Shown in pieces: positions 17,706 to 26,507 of a stretch of 64,000 nt of DNA (position 1 is the first letter of the stretch; each line of letters begins with the position of its first letter). The notes beneath the pieces were generated by a model. It was given only the letters and a program-made list of their open reading frames with translations, did not search any database and was not told the DNA's origin. Both the position numbers and the translations under genes were made by a program. Source of the stretch: Pseudomonas sp. PSB18 (lineage in GTDB: Bacteria; Pseudomonadota; Gammaproteobacteria; Pseudomonadales; Pseudomonadaceae); contig NZ_NOIN01000007.1 of assembly GCF_014596565.1 (NCBI RefSeq), positions 248,001 to 312,000 of the forward strand. Direction: 5' to 3'.

Positions 17706-18707
17706 ATGAATCAGGAAGAACGCCTGTCCGAACCCGACCTGGCGCTGTTGCAGCTGGGCCGTCGCCTGCAAGCCGACGGTTATCGCTTCACCACGCCAAC
17801 GCCGCTGACCCACGAACGGGTCAATCAGCGGCCCGGAAACGAGCGTTCCAGAACGTTGCGCGATGTGTTCGGCTGGTCGCGGCCATTCGCACCGGGACTG
17901 ATCTCCGCCGATGAACAGCGTCAACTGCAAGAAGCCGAGGTGCTGGAAGAACGCCAGGGTCTGCTTCACAGCCGGGTGCGCTGGTCGAGCCTGGACGGGT
18001 TGCTGTTTGCCCATTCGGCATTCCCTACCCAGTCCACTGATGCAGTGTTTTTCGGCCCGGACAGCTACCGCTTCGCGCAACTGATCCACACCCACCTGCA
18101 ACAGAACTTTACGGCGGTGCATCGGGCCGTGGACATCGGCTGTGGCGCCGGTGTCGGGGCGATTGTGATTGCCCGGGCCCGTCGCGAAGCCCAGGTGCTG
18201 GCCCTGGACATCAACCCGCTGGCCTTGCGCCTGAGTGCGGTCAACGCCGCGTTGGCCGAAGTGGGCAACCTCGAGATCGTCCACAGCGACCTGCTGCAGA
18301 ACGTGGACGGCCAATTCGATCTGATCGTCGCCAATCCGCCGTACATGGCCGATCCGGCAGAGCGTGCCTATCGCGACGGTGGTGGCGTCCTCGGTGCCGG
18401 GCTGTCGTTGCGCATTGTCGAGCAGGCGTTGCCCCGCCTTACGCCGGGCGGCTCGTTGGTGCTCTATACCGGTGTGGCGATGGTCGATGGCCGTGACCCG
18501 TTCCTGGAAGCGCTGGGGGCTTGGCGCGATTCGCCGGAATTTGGCTGGACCTACAAGGAACTGGACCCGGACGTCTTTGGTGAAGAGTTGCTGACGCCGG
18601 GTTATCAGAACGTGGAAAGGATCGCCGTGGTGGCGTTGGTGGTAACCCGCATCGGCGCGGGAATCGGAGGGATTATCGATGAACAGGCGTCTGAAGTTCG
18701 GCATTGA
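17706..18707 (+). CDS. Class I SAM-dependent methyltransferase with NPPY motif
   Basis: A 333-residue methyltransferase. The SAM-binding motif DIGCGAGVG is at residues 143-151, an acidic motif at LALDIN, and catalytic NPPY at 210-213 (IVANPPYMAD). NPPY is typical of enzymes that methylate an amide or ring nitrogen, such as HemK/PrmC and RlmG-like proteins. The first 130 residues form a separate region (PFAPGLISADE, FFGPDSYRF) also seen in YfiC/RsmC-like relatives. AGGAG lies before the ATG. It overlaps the next gene by 29 bases. In this operon the substrate could be a small molecule made by the diiron protein and the ligase; that is inference. Confidence 0.86.
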   Translation: MNQEERLSEPDLALLQLGRRLQADGYRFTTPTPLTHERVNQRPGNERSRTLRDVFGWSRPFAPGLISADEQRQLQEAEVLEERQGLLHSRVRWSSLDGLLFAHSAFPTQSTDAVFFGPDSYRFAQLIHTHLQQNFTAVHRAVDIGCGAGVGAIVIARARREAQVLALDINPLALRLSAVNAALAEVGNLEIVHSDLLQNVDGQFDLIVANPPYMADPAERAYRDGGGVLGAGLSLRIVEQALPRLTPGGSLVLYTGVAMVDGRDPFLEALGAWRDSPEFGWTYKELDPDVFGEELLTPGYQNVERIAVVALVVTRIGAGIGGIIDEQASEVRH

Positions 18708-19842
18708 AGAAGAATATTTCATCACCGATCTGCAAACCCGCTGCATGCCCGGTCAACCGTCTGAGGCCGCGGTGGCCGAATGCCGGATCGAGCTGGGCAA
18801 GCATTTCGCCCATGAAATGTTCCAAAGCCAGGTCGAGGTGGCGTCGCCCATCTTTCGCAGCCTGCCCGAAGCCGCCGACTACCTGGCCGAGGTGCGCGCG
18901 GGACTGACGCGACGTCTGGCCCCCCATGGTCTGGGACTGCTCAGCGCCGGCTCTCACCCCATGGCTGCCCAGGGATTGCAGCCCACCGATGAATTGCATT
19001 TCCAGCAACTGTTCGATGATTACCAGCGGGTGGCCCGGCGCAGTGTGCTGTCGGGCCTGCATGTGCACGTCGAGGTCCCGGCCGACCGGGATCGGGTGCG
19101 GGTGATGAACGAGGTCTTGCCCTGGCTGCCGATGTTTCTCGCACTGAGTGCTTCGTCACCGTTCTGGAATGGCGCGTACAGCGGCTTCAGCAGCTACCGG
19201 CAGGTCGCCTGCGATGAGTGGCCACGCATGGGCGTCCCGGAGTTCTTCGAAGACGAATCGGCGTTTGCCAGCTACGTCGACTTGCTCATGCGCACCGGCT
19301 CGATTCGCCAGGCCAGCGATTGCTGGTGGGTGATTCGACCTTCTTCGCATTTTCCTACTCTGGAAATGCGCATCTGCGATGCCTGTCCACGGATCGATGA
19401 TGTCCTTTGTCTCGTCTCGCTGTTTCGCCTGATGGTGGCCCATGCGATTGCTCAACCCGCGCCCGGGGCACGCTACAGCCAGACGTCCCAGTGGATTCTC
19501 AAGGAAAACCGCTGGCGGGCCAAACGCCACGGGATCCTGGCGGAGTTCATCATCGAGGGGCAGGAGCAGCCGATGCTCATCGGTGAATGGCTGAACCTGG
19601 CCGAACAGACCTTTGGGGAAACGGCCGCCGCCCTTGGCGTTAACGACGTGTTCAAGCAGGCGCGACGGATTGTGCAGGAAGGCACCAGTGCCGACCGGCA
19701 AGTGGTCCTCTACGAGCAAGGGTTGCTGCTGGGGGATACGCCTGTGCAGGCCCTGGGCCGGGTCGTCGATCAACTGGTATCGGAAACCGCCGGGCTGCCG
19801 GTGACCGGTCCCACGCTACAGCAAGTCGCAGGTGGCCGATGA
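18679..19842 (+). CDS. YbdK-type carboxylate-amine ligase (GCS2 family)
   Basis: A 387-residue member of the glutamate-cysteine ligase 2 family. The N-terminal signature LKFGIEEEYFI and the later RPSSHFPTLEMRICDACP correspond to the ATP/metal site of YbdK, which ligates an amine to a carboxylate with ATP. True glutathione synthesis is not implied; YbdK itself has only weak glutamate-cysteine ligase activity. A strong GGAGGG lies seven bases before the ATG, which is inside the methyltransferase gene. Its stop overlaps the LigD start (ATGA). Together with the diiron protein and methyltransferase it suggests synthesis of a modified amide or dipeptide-like compound, but no product can be named. 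Confidence 0.88.
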   Translation: MNRRLKFGIEEEYFITDLQTRCMPGQPSEAAVAECRIELGKHFAHEMFQSQVEVASPIFRSLPEAADYLAEVRAGLTRRLAPHGLGLLSAGSHPMAAQGLQPTDELHFQQLFDDYQRVARRSVLSGLHVHVEVPADRDRVRVMNEVLPWLPMFLALSASSPFWNGAYSGFSSYRQVACDEWPRMGVPEFFEDESAFASYVDLLMRTGSIRQASDCWWVIRPSSHFPTLEMRICDACPRIDDVLCLVSLFRLMVAHAIAQPAPGARYSQTSQWILKENRWRAKRHGILAEFIIEGQEQPMLIGEWLNLAEQTFGETAAALGVNDVFKQARRIVQEGTSADRQVVLYEQGLLLGDTPVQALGRVVDQLVSETAGLPVTGPTLQQVAGGR

Positions 19843-22442
19843 GCAGCAAGAACCTCGATGACTACAACCGCATGCGTGATTTCGCCGCCACTCCGGAGCC
19901 GGCGGCGAAGCGCTCGCGTAAATCGAAGAAAACCGCCCACGCCTTGCAGTTCTGCATCCAGAAACACGATGCCTCGCGCCTGCACTACGACTTTCGCCTG
20001 GAATTGGACGGCGCGCTGAAGAGCTGGGCGGTGCCCAAGGGACCGAGCCTGGACCCCAAGTCCAAGCGTCTAGCCGTGCATGTCGAAGACCACCCGCTGG
20101 ATTACGCGACCTTCGAAGGCAGCATCCCCGAAGGTCATTACGGCGCCGGCGATGTGATTGTCTGGGATCGGGGTGTGTGGATTCCCCAGGGCGATCCCCA
20201 TGAGGCCTACGAGAAGGGCCGGCTCAAGTTCGAGCTGCAAGGCGAGAAGCTGGCCGGCCTGTGGAACCTGGTGCGCACGCATATGCCGGGCAAGCAGGAG
20301 CAGTGGTTCCTGATCAAGCACCAGGACGACGCTGCCCGGCCTGAAAGTGAATACGACGTGGTGCAGGCCGAGCCGGACAGCGTGCTCAGCGACCGCACCA
20401 TCGTGCCCAAGCGCCGGGGCAAAGCCGCTGCTGCCAAAGCGGTGAAGCAGCCGGATAAAGCCGCCAAACCCAGGTCATCGAAGAAAACCTCGACAACCAC
20501 CCTGAGCGGCGCCGAAGCCGCGCCGATTCCCGAAACCCTCAAGCCGGAGCTGGCGACCTTGGTGGAAAGCGCCCCCGATGGCGAATGGCTCTATGAAATC
20601 AAATTCGACGGTTATCGGGTCATGGCCCGTATCGAAAATGGCGATGTACGCCTGATCACCCGCAACGGCCACGACTGGACCCACAAGTTGCCCAGGCAGG
20701 CCGAGGCCCTGGCCGGGCTCGGGCTTGAGTCGGCTTGGCTCGATGGCGAAATGGTGGTGGCCAACGAACAGGGCGTGCCGGATTTCCAGGCCCTGCAAAA
20801 CGCTTTCGACGCCGGCAGCAGCGGCAAGATCGCTTATTACCTGTTCGACCTGCCTTATCTCAATGGCATGGACTTGCGCAAAGTGCCGGTGGAGCAGCGT
20901 CGGGCGGCACTGGCGGCAGTGTTGGAGCGTAACGAGGATCCGTTGCTGCGTTTCTCCGATACCTTCGAAGAAACCCCGGATGCGTTGCTCAACAGCGCCT
21001 GCCAGATGCAGATGGAAGGGCTGATCGGCAAGCGCGCGGGCAGTGCCTATGTGTCCCGGCGCAGCAGCGACTGGATCAAGCTCAAATGCAAGAACCGCCA
21101 GGAGTTCGTGGTGGTCGGCTTCAGCGAGCCCAAGGGCGCTCGGAGTGCTTTCGGCGCGTTGTTGTTAGGGTTGCATGATGCCGACAGCGGCGAACTGCGC
21201 TATGCCGGCAAGGTCGGCACCGGTTTCAACGAAACCACCCTTAAAAGCATCTATCAGCAATTGCTGCCCCTGGAGACGAAAAAAGCGGCAGTGGTCAATC
21301 CGCCCACCGGCTACGAGGCCAAGGGCGTGCACTGGCTCAAGCCGACGTTATTGGCCGAAGTGGCGTATGCCGAAATGACCAAGGAAGGTTCGGTGCGCCA
21401 CGCGGTGTTCCATGGCTTGCGCAGCGACAAACCGGCCAAGGAGATTACCCAGGAGCGCGCGAAAACCGTGGACAAACCGGCAGAAACCGCAAAAAAACCG
21501 GCCAGATCCGCGACCAAGACCAGGGGCAAGGCCACCCAGGCTCCGGCGATGGACGGCAAGGTCCGGATCACCCACCCCGAGCGGGTCATCGACGCCAACA
21601 GCGGCACCACCAAACTGCAGCTGGCCGAATATTACGCCAGCGTCGCCGAGTTCATTCTGCCGGAACTGGCCGACCGTCCGGTGGCGCTGGTGCGGGCGCC
21701 GGACGGGATCGCCGGCGAGCTGTTCTTCCAGAAGAACCCCGAGCGCCTGGCGATTCCCGGGATTACCAGCCTGGACAAGGCACTGACCGGGCAGCCGGTG
21801 ATGATCATCAACAACGCCGAGGCCCTGATCGGCGCGGTGCAGATGAGTACGGTGGAACTGCACACCTGGAATGCCACTGCCGTGGACCTGGACAAGCCGG
21901 ATCGTTTCGTCCTCGACCTCGACCCGGACCCGGCACTGCCCTGGAAAAGCATGGTGGAAGCCACCCAACTGACCTTGTCGGTGCTGGATGAGCTGGGTCT
22001 GAAGGCATTTCTCAAGACCAGCGGTGGCAAAGGCATCCATGTGGTGGTGCCGTTGACGCGCAAACTCGGCTGGGACGAGGTCAAGGGGTTCAGCCACGCC
22101 ATTGTCAGCCATATGGCGAAGCTGCTGCCGGATCGCTTCTCTGCGGTGTCCGGGCCGAAGAACCGGGTAGGGCGCATTTTCATCGACTACCTGCGCAACG
22201 GCCTTGGCGCTACCACCATCTGCGCCTACGCCGTCCGGACCCGTGAAGGACTGCCGGTGTCGGTGCCGATCTTTCGGGAGGAAGTGGCGGAGCTCAAGGG
22301 GGCGAACCTGTGGAATGTACACAACGTTCACGAGCGTCTGGCGGAAGTGGGTCACGAGCCTTGGGCCGACCTGAAGAAAACCCGCCAGAGCATCACGGCC
22401 GACATGCGTCGGCGGATCGGGATGAAGAAAACCGATAAATGA
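19839..22442 (+). CDS. ligD: ATP-dependent DNA ligase D (phosphoesterase-ligase-polymerase)
   Basis: An 867-residue three-domain enzyme of bacterial non-homologous end joining. Order: 3'-phosphoesterase (about 30-190; QKHDASRLHYDFRLELDG), adenylating ligase (about 225-530; Lys255 in LYEIKFDGYR is the AMP acceptor), and archaeo-eukaryotic primase-type polymerase (about 575-865; LDLDPDP metal site, SGGKGIH). The domains are joined by lysine/alanine/proline-rich linkers near residues 190-225 and 545-570. This order is the normal one in Pseudomonas. It is translationally coupled to the ligase gene before it. No Ku gene is present in the window, so its partner must lie elsewhere. Confidence 0.96.
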   Translation: MSSKNLDDYNRMRDFAATPEPAAKRSRKSKKTAHALQFCIQKHDASRLHYDFRLELDGALKSWAVPKGPSLDPKSKRLAVHVEDHPLDYATFEGSIPEGHYGAGDVIVWDRGVWIPQGDPHEAYEKGRLKFELQGEKLAGLWNLVRTHMPGKQEQWFLIKHQDDAARPESEYDVVQAEPDSVLSDRTIVPKRRGKAAAAKAVKQPDKAAKPRSSKKTSTTTLSGAEAAPIPETLKPELATLVESAPDGEWLYEIKFDGYRVMARIENGDVRLITRNGHDWTHKLPRQAEALAGLGLESAWLDGEMVVANEQGVPDFQALQNAFDAGSSGKIAYYLFDLPYLNGMDLRKVPVEQRRAALAAVLERNEDPLLRFSDTFEETPDALLNSACQMQMEGLIGKRAGSAYVSRRSSDWIKLKCKNRQEFVVVGFSEPKGARSAFGALLLGLHDADSGELRYAGKVGTGFNETTLKSIYQQLLPLETKKAAVVNPPTGYEAKGVHWLKPTLLAEVAYAEMTKEGSVRHAVFHGLRSDKPAKEITQERAKTVDKPAETAKKPARSATKTRGKATQAPAMDGKVRITHPERVIDANSGTTKLQLAEYYASVAEFILPELADRPVALVRAPDGIAGELFFQKNPERLAIPGITSLDKALTGQPVMIINNAEALIGAVQMSTVELHTWNATAVDLDKPDRFVLDLDPDPALPWKSMVEATQLTLSVLDELGLKAFLKTSGGKGIHVVVPLTRKLGWDEVKGFSHAIVSHMAKLLPDRFSAVSGPKNRVGRIFIDYLRNGLGATTICAYAVRTREGLPVSVPIFREEVAELKGANLWNVHNVHERLAEVGHEPWADLKKTRQSITADMRRRIGMKKTDK

Positions 22443-22462
22443 ACTGGGGATAGGGGATCGGG

Positions 22463-22564
22463 CTTCTGTGGCGAGGGGATTTATCCCCGCTGGGCTGCGC
22501 AGCGGCCCTAGAATCTTAGGGCCGCTTCGCGCCCCAGCGGGGATAAATCCCCTCGCCACAGAAG
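22463..22564. repeat. Long inverted repeat (family B REP pair)
   Basis: CTTCTGTGGCGAGGGGATTT and its perfect reverse complement bound the element; the inner parts (CCCCGCTGGGCTGCGCAGCGG, here split as two motifs) pair as well, so almost all of the 102 bases can fold into one hairpin. It separates ligD from the convergent Yip1 gene and probably ends both transcripts. Confidence 0.85.
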
Positions 22565-22591
22565 CGTCCGGCGCAGGATCCCATCGGCTGA

Positions 22592-23203
22592 TCAACCCAC
22601 CGGAAACCGCAGGTATTCCGGCTGCAACACGTTGAACCACAGCAGGATCATCTCCACCAGCATGGTCACCAGGACCAGCAACCCGACACCCCAGACACTC
22701 GCCGAGTACAACAGCCCCTGTTCCTTCTTGAGACTCATGAACCTGGGCAGGCCGATAAACAGCAGGTAGGTCGAATAGGCAGAGGCCATTAGCAGCACGG
22801 CCACCGCCAGCCAACGGCTGGGGTACAGCCCGGAAAGCCCGGCCAGGAAGTACGGTGTGGCGGTATAGGCGGCAAAGCCGATGCACTGGTTGACGGTCGG
22901 ACGCGCCTCGAAGGTGCGTGACATCCAGCGAATGAACAGGCCCATGAGTGCCACGCCGGCGACGATGGTCAGGTACAGCAGCACGCACAGTTGCAGCGCG
23001 CTGGGGGCCGTGAGCCGTACCGTTTCGTTCTCGGCCAGGCTCCAACCGGTCCAGGTGGTGCCGATGAACAGGCATGCCGCCGGGATCAGGGCCAGCAACA
23101 GCAAGTGGCCGAGGTAATGGCGTGGATGGGCCTGTTCTTCTTCGCGGATGTCCTGCCAGGCGAATTCGGGATGGGTGAACAGTTTGACGAAAGGTGCGGA
23201 CAT
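22592..23203 (-). CDS. Yip1-family inner membrane protein
   Basis: A 203-residue protein with about five membrane spans. Its layout fits the bacterial Yip1 (PF04893) family: a short cytoplasmic N-terminus (KLFTHPEFAWQDIREEEQAH), then hydrophobic spans near 30-50, 70-90, 105-128, 133-155 and 170-192. Function in bacteria is unknown. It is convergent with ligD across a long hairpin and diverges from the CinA-like gene. Such genes are frequent in stress-related clusters of pseudomonads, but nothing here shows regulation. Confidence 0.8.
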   Translation of the reverse strand: MSAPFVKLFTHPEFAWQDIREEEQAHPRHYLGHLLLLALIPAACLFIGTTWTGWSLAENETVRLTAPSALQLCVLLYLTIVAGVALMGLFIRWMSRTFEARPTVNQCIGFAAYTATPYFLAGLSGLYPSRWLAVAVLLMASAYSTYLLFIGLPRFMSLKKEQGLLYSASVWGVGLLVLVTMLVEMILLWFNVLQPEYLRFPVG

Positions 23204-23371
23204 GACGACCTCCTGATCGAGTCAGCCTCAGCGTGAGGCCCTTATGGATTTGAGGCGTAGGATTGGAGGACGGTTTCATTTATTTGTCGCGGTGCGCCGG
23301 GAGGCGGTCAGAGGGAATGAATCCAAGCGGCAGGGGTCAACCCATCAGCATCCCAGAAGGACTTTCGCACC

Positions 23372-23872
23372 ATGACTGTCGCCCATACCCTGGTTGATTA
23401 CCTGCGAGACCATGACTTGCGCCTGACCACGGCCGAATCCTGTACCGCCGGCCAGATCGTCACGCTGCTGGCCGAAGTGCCGGGCAGCGGTTCACTGATC
23501 GAAAGCGGTTACGTGGTGTATTCCCCCGAAGCGAAACAACGGTTGCTGGGTGTGAGCCCGCGCACCATCGAAACCTTCAACCTCACCAGTCGCGAAGTGG
23601 CACAAGAAATGGCCCTCGGCGCGTTGCACGATGCCGATGCCAACGTGGCGGTGGCCACCACCGGAATCCTCGGCCCCGACGACATGGATGGCATTCCCGC
23701 CGGCACTGTGTGCTTCGCCTGGGCCTTCCAGCTCCATGGCAAGCGGGCGCTGTTCAGCCGCCAGGAACGCTTTTTCGGCACGCGCGGGCAGGTGCAGTTG
23801 TGGGCCGCCGAACACGCGCTCCTGCAACTGCGCCACTTTCATCAGCGTGCCCTGACGGGTGAGTACCGATAG
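23372..23872 (+). CDS. CinA-like / PncC-type nicotinamide-nucleotide amidohydrolase
   Basis: A 166-residue protein matching the C-terminal CinA domain. The motif AESCTAGQI (Ser23, the probable nucleophile) and the segment VVYSPEAKQRLLGVSP correspond to PncC, which hydrolyses NMN to nicotinate mononucleotide and ammonia. The usual GIAGPGG glycine loop is altered to GILGPDDMDG, so activity is uncertain; this subgroup is common in Pseudomonas as a second copy besides the housekeeping cinA/pncC next to recA. AGAAGGA lies before the ATG. A small membrane protein gene and a DUF421 gene follow closely, so it probably heads a three-gene unit. Confidence 0.85.
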   Translation: MTVAHTLVDYLRDHDLRLTTAESCTAGQIVTLLAEVPGSGSLIESGYVVYSPEAKQRLLGVSPRTIETFNLTSREVAQEMALGALHDADANVAVATTGILGPDDMDGIPAGTVCFAWAFQLHGKRALFSRQERFFGTRGQVQLWAAEHALLQLRHFHQRALTGEYR

Positions 23873-23881
23873 GGCATCCTC

Positions 23882-24397
23882 ATGGGCAACCACACCGAAC
23901 CGGAAGATTTTCGCAGTCGTGAGTTTCCAGTCCGCGAAGACATGGCGTATCAGCTCAAGGTCTGGCGGTTCGAGCGAGTCGGCTGGTATGGGTTGGTGCT
24001 GTTGGTGATCCTGACCTTGCTGGGGCTGTTTTCCCGTGGCCCCTTGAGCTCCCGTGACGTACAGAGCCTCGATGGTCGCCTGGGAGTCAAGTACGAGTTG
24101 TTCCATCGCAATGGCTCCAATAACGCCATGATCATTCATCTCAAGGGCCAGCCCGGCGCGGTACTGGAGGTGGAGTTGGGTGGCGACTGGCTGGAGGGCT
24201 TCGACGTGCAGGCGCTGCAGCCCCAGCCCGTGCGTTCGGCCAGCGTGGGGCAGGGGATGACGGTGTGGGTTCAGGCGGACGCCGAGGGCAAGGCGAGCTT
24301 GTACCTCTCATTGGTCAGTGCGGGCCTGGGGATTTATCACAGCCGTATCGCCATGTCCGGCAGTGCGGTCAGTTTCGATCAATTCATTTTCCCTTAG
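23882..24397 (+). CDS. Single-pass membrane protein of unknown function
   Basis: A 171-residue protein I do not recognise. The first 35 residues are charged and cytoplasmic, one strong membrane span follows (about 36-52, YGLVLLVILTLLGLF), and the remaining 115 residues would lie in the periplasm, with beta-rich, soluble character and no cysteines. It begins nine bases after the CinA-like stop and ends seven bases before the DUF421 gene, so the three are probably co-transcribed. In DUF421 contexts such neighbours have been found, but no role is established. Confidence 0.75.
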   Translation: MGNHTEPEDFRSREFPVREDMAYQLKVWRFERVGWYGLVLLVILTLLGLFSRGPLSSRDVQSLDGRLGVKYELFHRNGSNNAMIIHLKGQPGAVLEVELGGDWLEGFDVQALQPQPVRSASVGQGMTVWVQADAEGKASLYLSLVSAGLGIYHSRIAMSGSAVSFDQFIFP

Positions 24398-24404
24398 GTG
24401 ACCT

Positions 24405-24854
24405 ATGGACTCCGTACTGCGCGCCGCCGCGATGTACCTGGCATTGATGGTGCTGTTCAAGATCGCCGGCCGCCGCTCCCTGGCGGACCTGACCACGTTT
24501 GACTTCGTGCTGCTGATGATCATCGGCGAGGCCACCCAGCAGGCCCTGTTGGGAGACGATTTTTCGCTGACCAATGCGCTGATGGTGATCGTGACCTTGA
24601 TTGCCATCGATGTCGGCCTGTCCCTGCTCAAACAGCGCTCGCAGTGGGTTTCACGATTGATCGACGGCGGTCCGACCGTCATTGTCGAGGACGGCCGGAT
24701 CCTCAGGGGCCGCATGCGCCTTGCCCGGCTCGTGGAAGCCGACATCATGGAGGCGGCGCGCTCGAGTCAGGGCATCGAGACCCTGGAGCAGATCAAGTTT
24801 GCGATTATCGAGCGTAATGGGAAGATTTCGGTGATTGCCAAGGAGTCGTCCTGA
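24405..24854 (+). CDS. DUF421 / YetF-family membrane protein
   Basis: A 149-residue member of the YetF (DUF421) family. Two or three membrane spans occupy residues 5-75 (LMVLFKIAGRRSLADLTTFDFVLLM, motif GRRSLADLT), then a cytoplasmic domain with the conserved DGGPTVIVEDGRIL strand-turn pattern and the late motif LEQIKFAIIERNGKISVI. The role of this family is poorly known; homologues are linked to spore or stress physiology in Bacillus. It is the last gene of the cinA-like cluster and is followed by a long hairpin element. Confidence 0.88.
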   Translation: MDSVLRAAAMYLALMVLFKIAGRRSLADLTTFDFVLLMIIGEATQQALLGDDFSLTNALMVIVTLIAIDVGLSLLKQRSQWVSRLIDGGPTVIVEDGRILRGRMRLARLVEADIMEAARSSQGIETLEQIKFAIIERNGKISVIAKESS

Positions 24855-24876
24855 GCAGCAACCATAATGCGCGGAG

Positions 24877-24979
24877 CTTTTTGTGGCGAGGGGATTTATC
24901 CCCGCTGGGGCGCGAAGCGGCCCCAAGATCTTGGGCCTGCTGCGCAGCCCAGCGGGGATAAATCCCCTCGCCACAAAAG
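24877..24979. repeat. Long inverted repeat (family B REP pair)
   Basis: CTTTTTGTGGCGAGGGGATT pairs with its reverse complement at the far end and the middle pairs as CCCCGCTGGG with its complement. It lies between the DUF421 gene and the convergent SDR gene, the usual position of this family in the window. Confidence 0.85.
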
Positions 24980-24992
24980 AACTCCCCAGGGT

Positions 24993-25850
24993 CTAGAGGA
25001 TCGGCTTGCCCCCCGTGATCCCATACCTTGATCCCGAGATATAGCTCGACTCATCCGACGCCAGCAGCACGTAGATCGGCGCCACTTCCACCGGTTGGCC
25101 CGGGCGTCCCAGGGGCGTCTGGGAACCGAAGTTCTGGACCTCTTCCTCAGGCATGGTCGCGACAATCAGCGGTGTCCAGATCGGCCCCGGTGCCACGCTG
25201 TTCACCCGGATCCCCTTGGGCCCGAGCATCTGCGCGAGGCCGCCGGTGAAGTTGGCGATGGCGCCCTTGGTGGTGGCATAGGCCAGCAGGGTCGGCTTGG
25301 GCATGTCGGAGTTGACCGAACTGGTGTTGATGATCGAGCCGCCGGCCTTCATGTGTGGCACGGCGGCCTGGCAGATCCTGAACATCGACGTGATGTTGAT
25401 ATCGAACGTGCGCACCCATTCTTCGTCTGGAATGTCCTCCAGACGCTCGTGGGTCATCTGGAACGCGGCATTGTTGACCAGGACATCGATGCGTCCGAAG
25501 CGGGCGACGGTCTCGTCGACGATCTTGCGGCACTGGGCCTTGTCCGCCAGGTCGCCCGGCAACAAGAGGCACTGGCGGCCGGCCTGTTCGACCCAGCGGG
25601 CGGTTTCCCGGGCGTCTTCGTGTTCATCCAGATAAGAGATGGCCACGTCCGCGCCTTCACGGGCAAACGCGATCGCCACGGCGCGACCAATGCCACTGTC
25701 GGCACCGGTGATCAAGGCGACTTTGCCCGCCAGACGCCCGGAACCGGTGTAACTCTGTTCGCCGCAATCGGGATATGGGTCCATTTTCCGCTGGGTGCCG
25801 GGCACCGGTTGGCTCTGTTTCGGGAAAGGTGGGGTTGGGTAGTCGACCAT
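24993..25850 (-). CDS. Short-chain dehydrogenase, general-stress type
   Basis: A 285-residue NAD(P)-dependent oxidoreductase. TGADSGIG at 49-56 binds the cofactor, NNA is at 126-128, and the catalytic Ser177/178, Tyr191 and Lys195 (YATTK) are in place. The N-terminal extension of about 40 residues rich in proline (PTPPFPKQSQPVPG, then the aromatic YPDCGEQSY) is characteristic of the YhdF/YghA/GSP39 subgroup, which is induced by stress in several bacteria; substrates are mostly unknown. GGAG lies before the ATG. It is transcribed alone, divergently from the glyoxalase-like gene. Confidence 0.9.
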   Translation of the reverse strand: MVDYPTPPFPKQSQPVPGTQRKMDPYPDCGEQSYTGSGRLAGKVALITGADSGIGRAVAIAFAREGADVAISYLDEHEDARETARWVEQAGRQCLLLPGDLADKAQCRKIVDETVARFGRIDVLVNNAAFQMTHERLEDIPDEEWVRTFDINITSMFRICQAAVPHMKAGGSIINTSSVNSDMPKPTLLAYATTKGAIANFTGGLAQMLGPKGIRVNSVAPGPIWTPLIVATMPEEEVQNFGSQTPLGRPGQPVEVAPIYVLLASDESSYISGSRYGITGGKPIL

Positions 25851-26039
25851 GTCGTTCTCCAGGCAGGTGTGAATGCAATGGAGGGTGGACCCCGGCTTTT
25901 TCCGCAGAGTTCGGTTGGATCATTCAGCCAGTCGATGAGCGTTGTGCGGGGCGTTTCGTCGGTCAATAGTCAACCCGTAGCGAACGTTGGAGAACAGGAC
26001 TTCTCCAATAGCTACAGGTCATTCATCAAGGAGATGAGA

Positions 26040-26444
26040 TTGTTCAGTCATATACAGATTGGCGCACGAGACTTGCCGAGGATGATCGCTTTTTATGATG
26101 CCGTCCTGGGTTGCCTGGGACTGGTACGCATGGACAGCGAAAACGATTCGGGACCGCCCGGGGAAGGCTGGCATCAACCCGGCAAGCGCTGGCCCCTGGT
26201 ATTCGTGCAACAACCCTTTAACGGTTTGCCCGCGACGTGGGGCAATGGCATGCAGGTCAGCTTCGCCGCCGATTCGCCGCAAACCGTGCGCGCTGCCTGG
26301 GACCTGGCCATTGCCATGGGTGGCTACGACGAAGGCCCGCCGGGCCCGAGGCCACAGTACTCGGAAGGTTACTTCGGAGCCTATTGCCGGGATCCGGAAG
26401 GGAACAAGCTGTGTTTTGTGTATGCGCCGGATCTGCATGAATAA
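26040..26444 (+). CDS. VOC (glyoxalase/dioxygenase-fold) family protein
   Basis: A 134-residue protein of the vicinal-oxygen-chelate fold: two beta-alpha-beta-beta-beta units, with LFSHIQIGARDLPRMIAFYDAVLGCLG at the start (the His of HIQIGA is a likely metal ligand) and FGAYCRDPEGNKLCFVY at the end. I chose a TTG start because AAGGAG lies six bases before it; an ATG six bases upstream directly abuts AAGGAG and is too close. Known relatives include glyoxalase I-like and antibiotic-resistance proteins; the substrate is unknown. It stands alone between the SDR gene and a REP element. Confidence 0.82.
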   Translation: MFSHIQIGARDLPRMIAFYDAVLGCLGLVRMDSENDSGPPGEGWHQPGKRWPLVFVQQPFNGLPATWGNGMQVSFAADSPQTVRAAWDLAIAMGGYDEGPPGPRPQYSEGYFGAYCRDPEGNKLCFVYAPDLHE

Positions 26445-26507
26445 CCACTGATCCGACTGTGGCAAGAGGGATCGCTGCTTTGGGGTGATTGTGGCTAACG
26501 GACTTAT

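Noticed and set aside
25095..26033. Long open frame continuing upstream of the VOC gene, over the SDR gene
   Set aside because: It is antisense to the well supported SDR gene; only the last 134 residues match a family.
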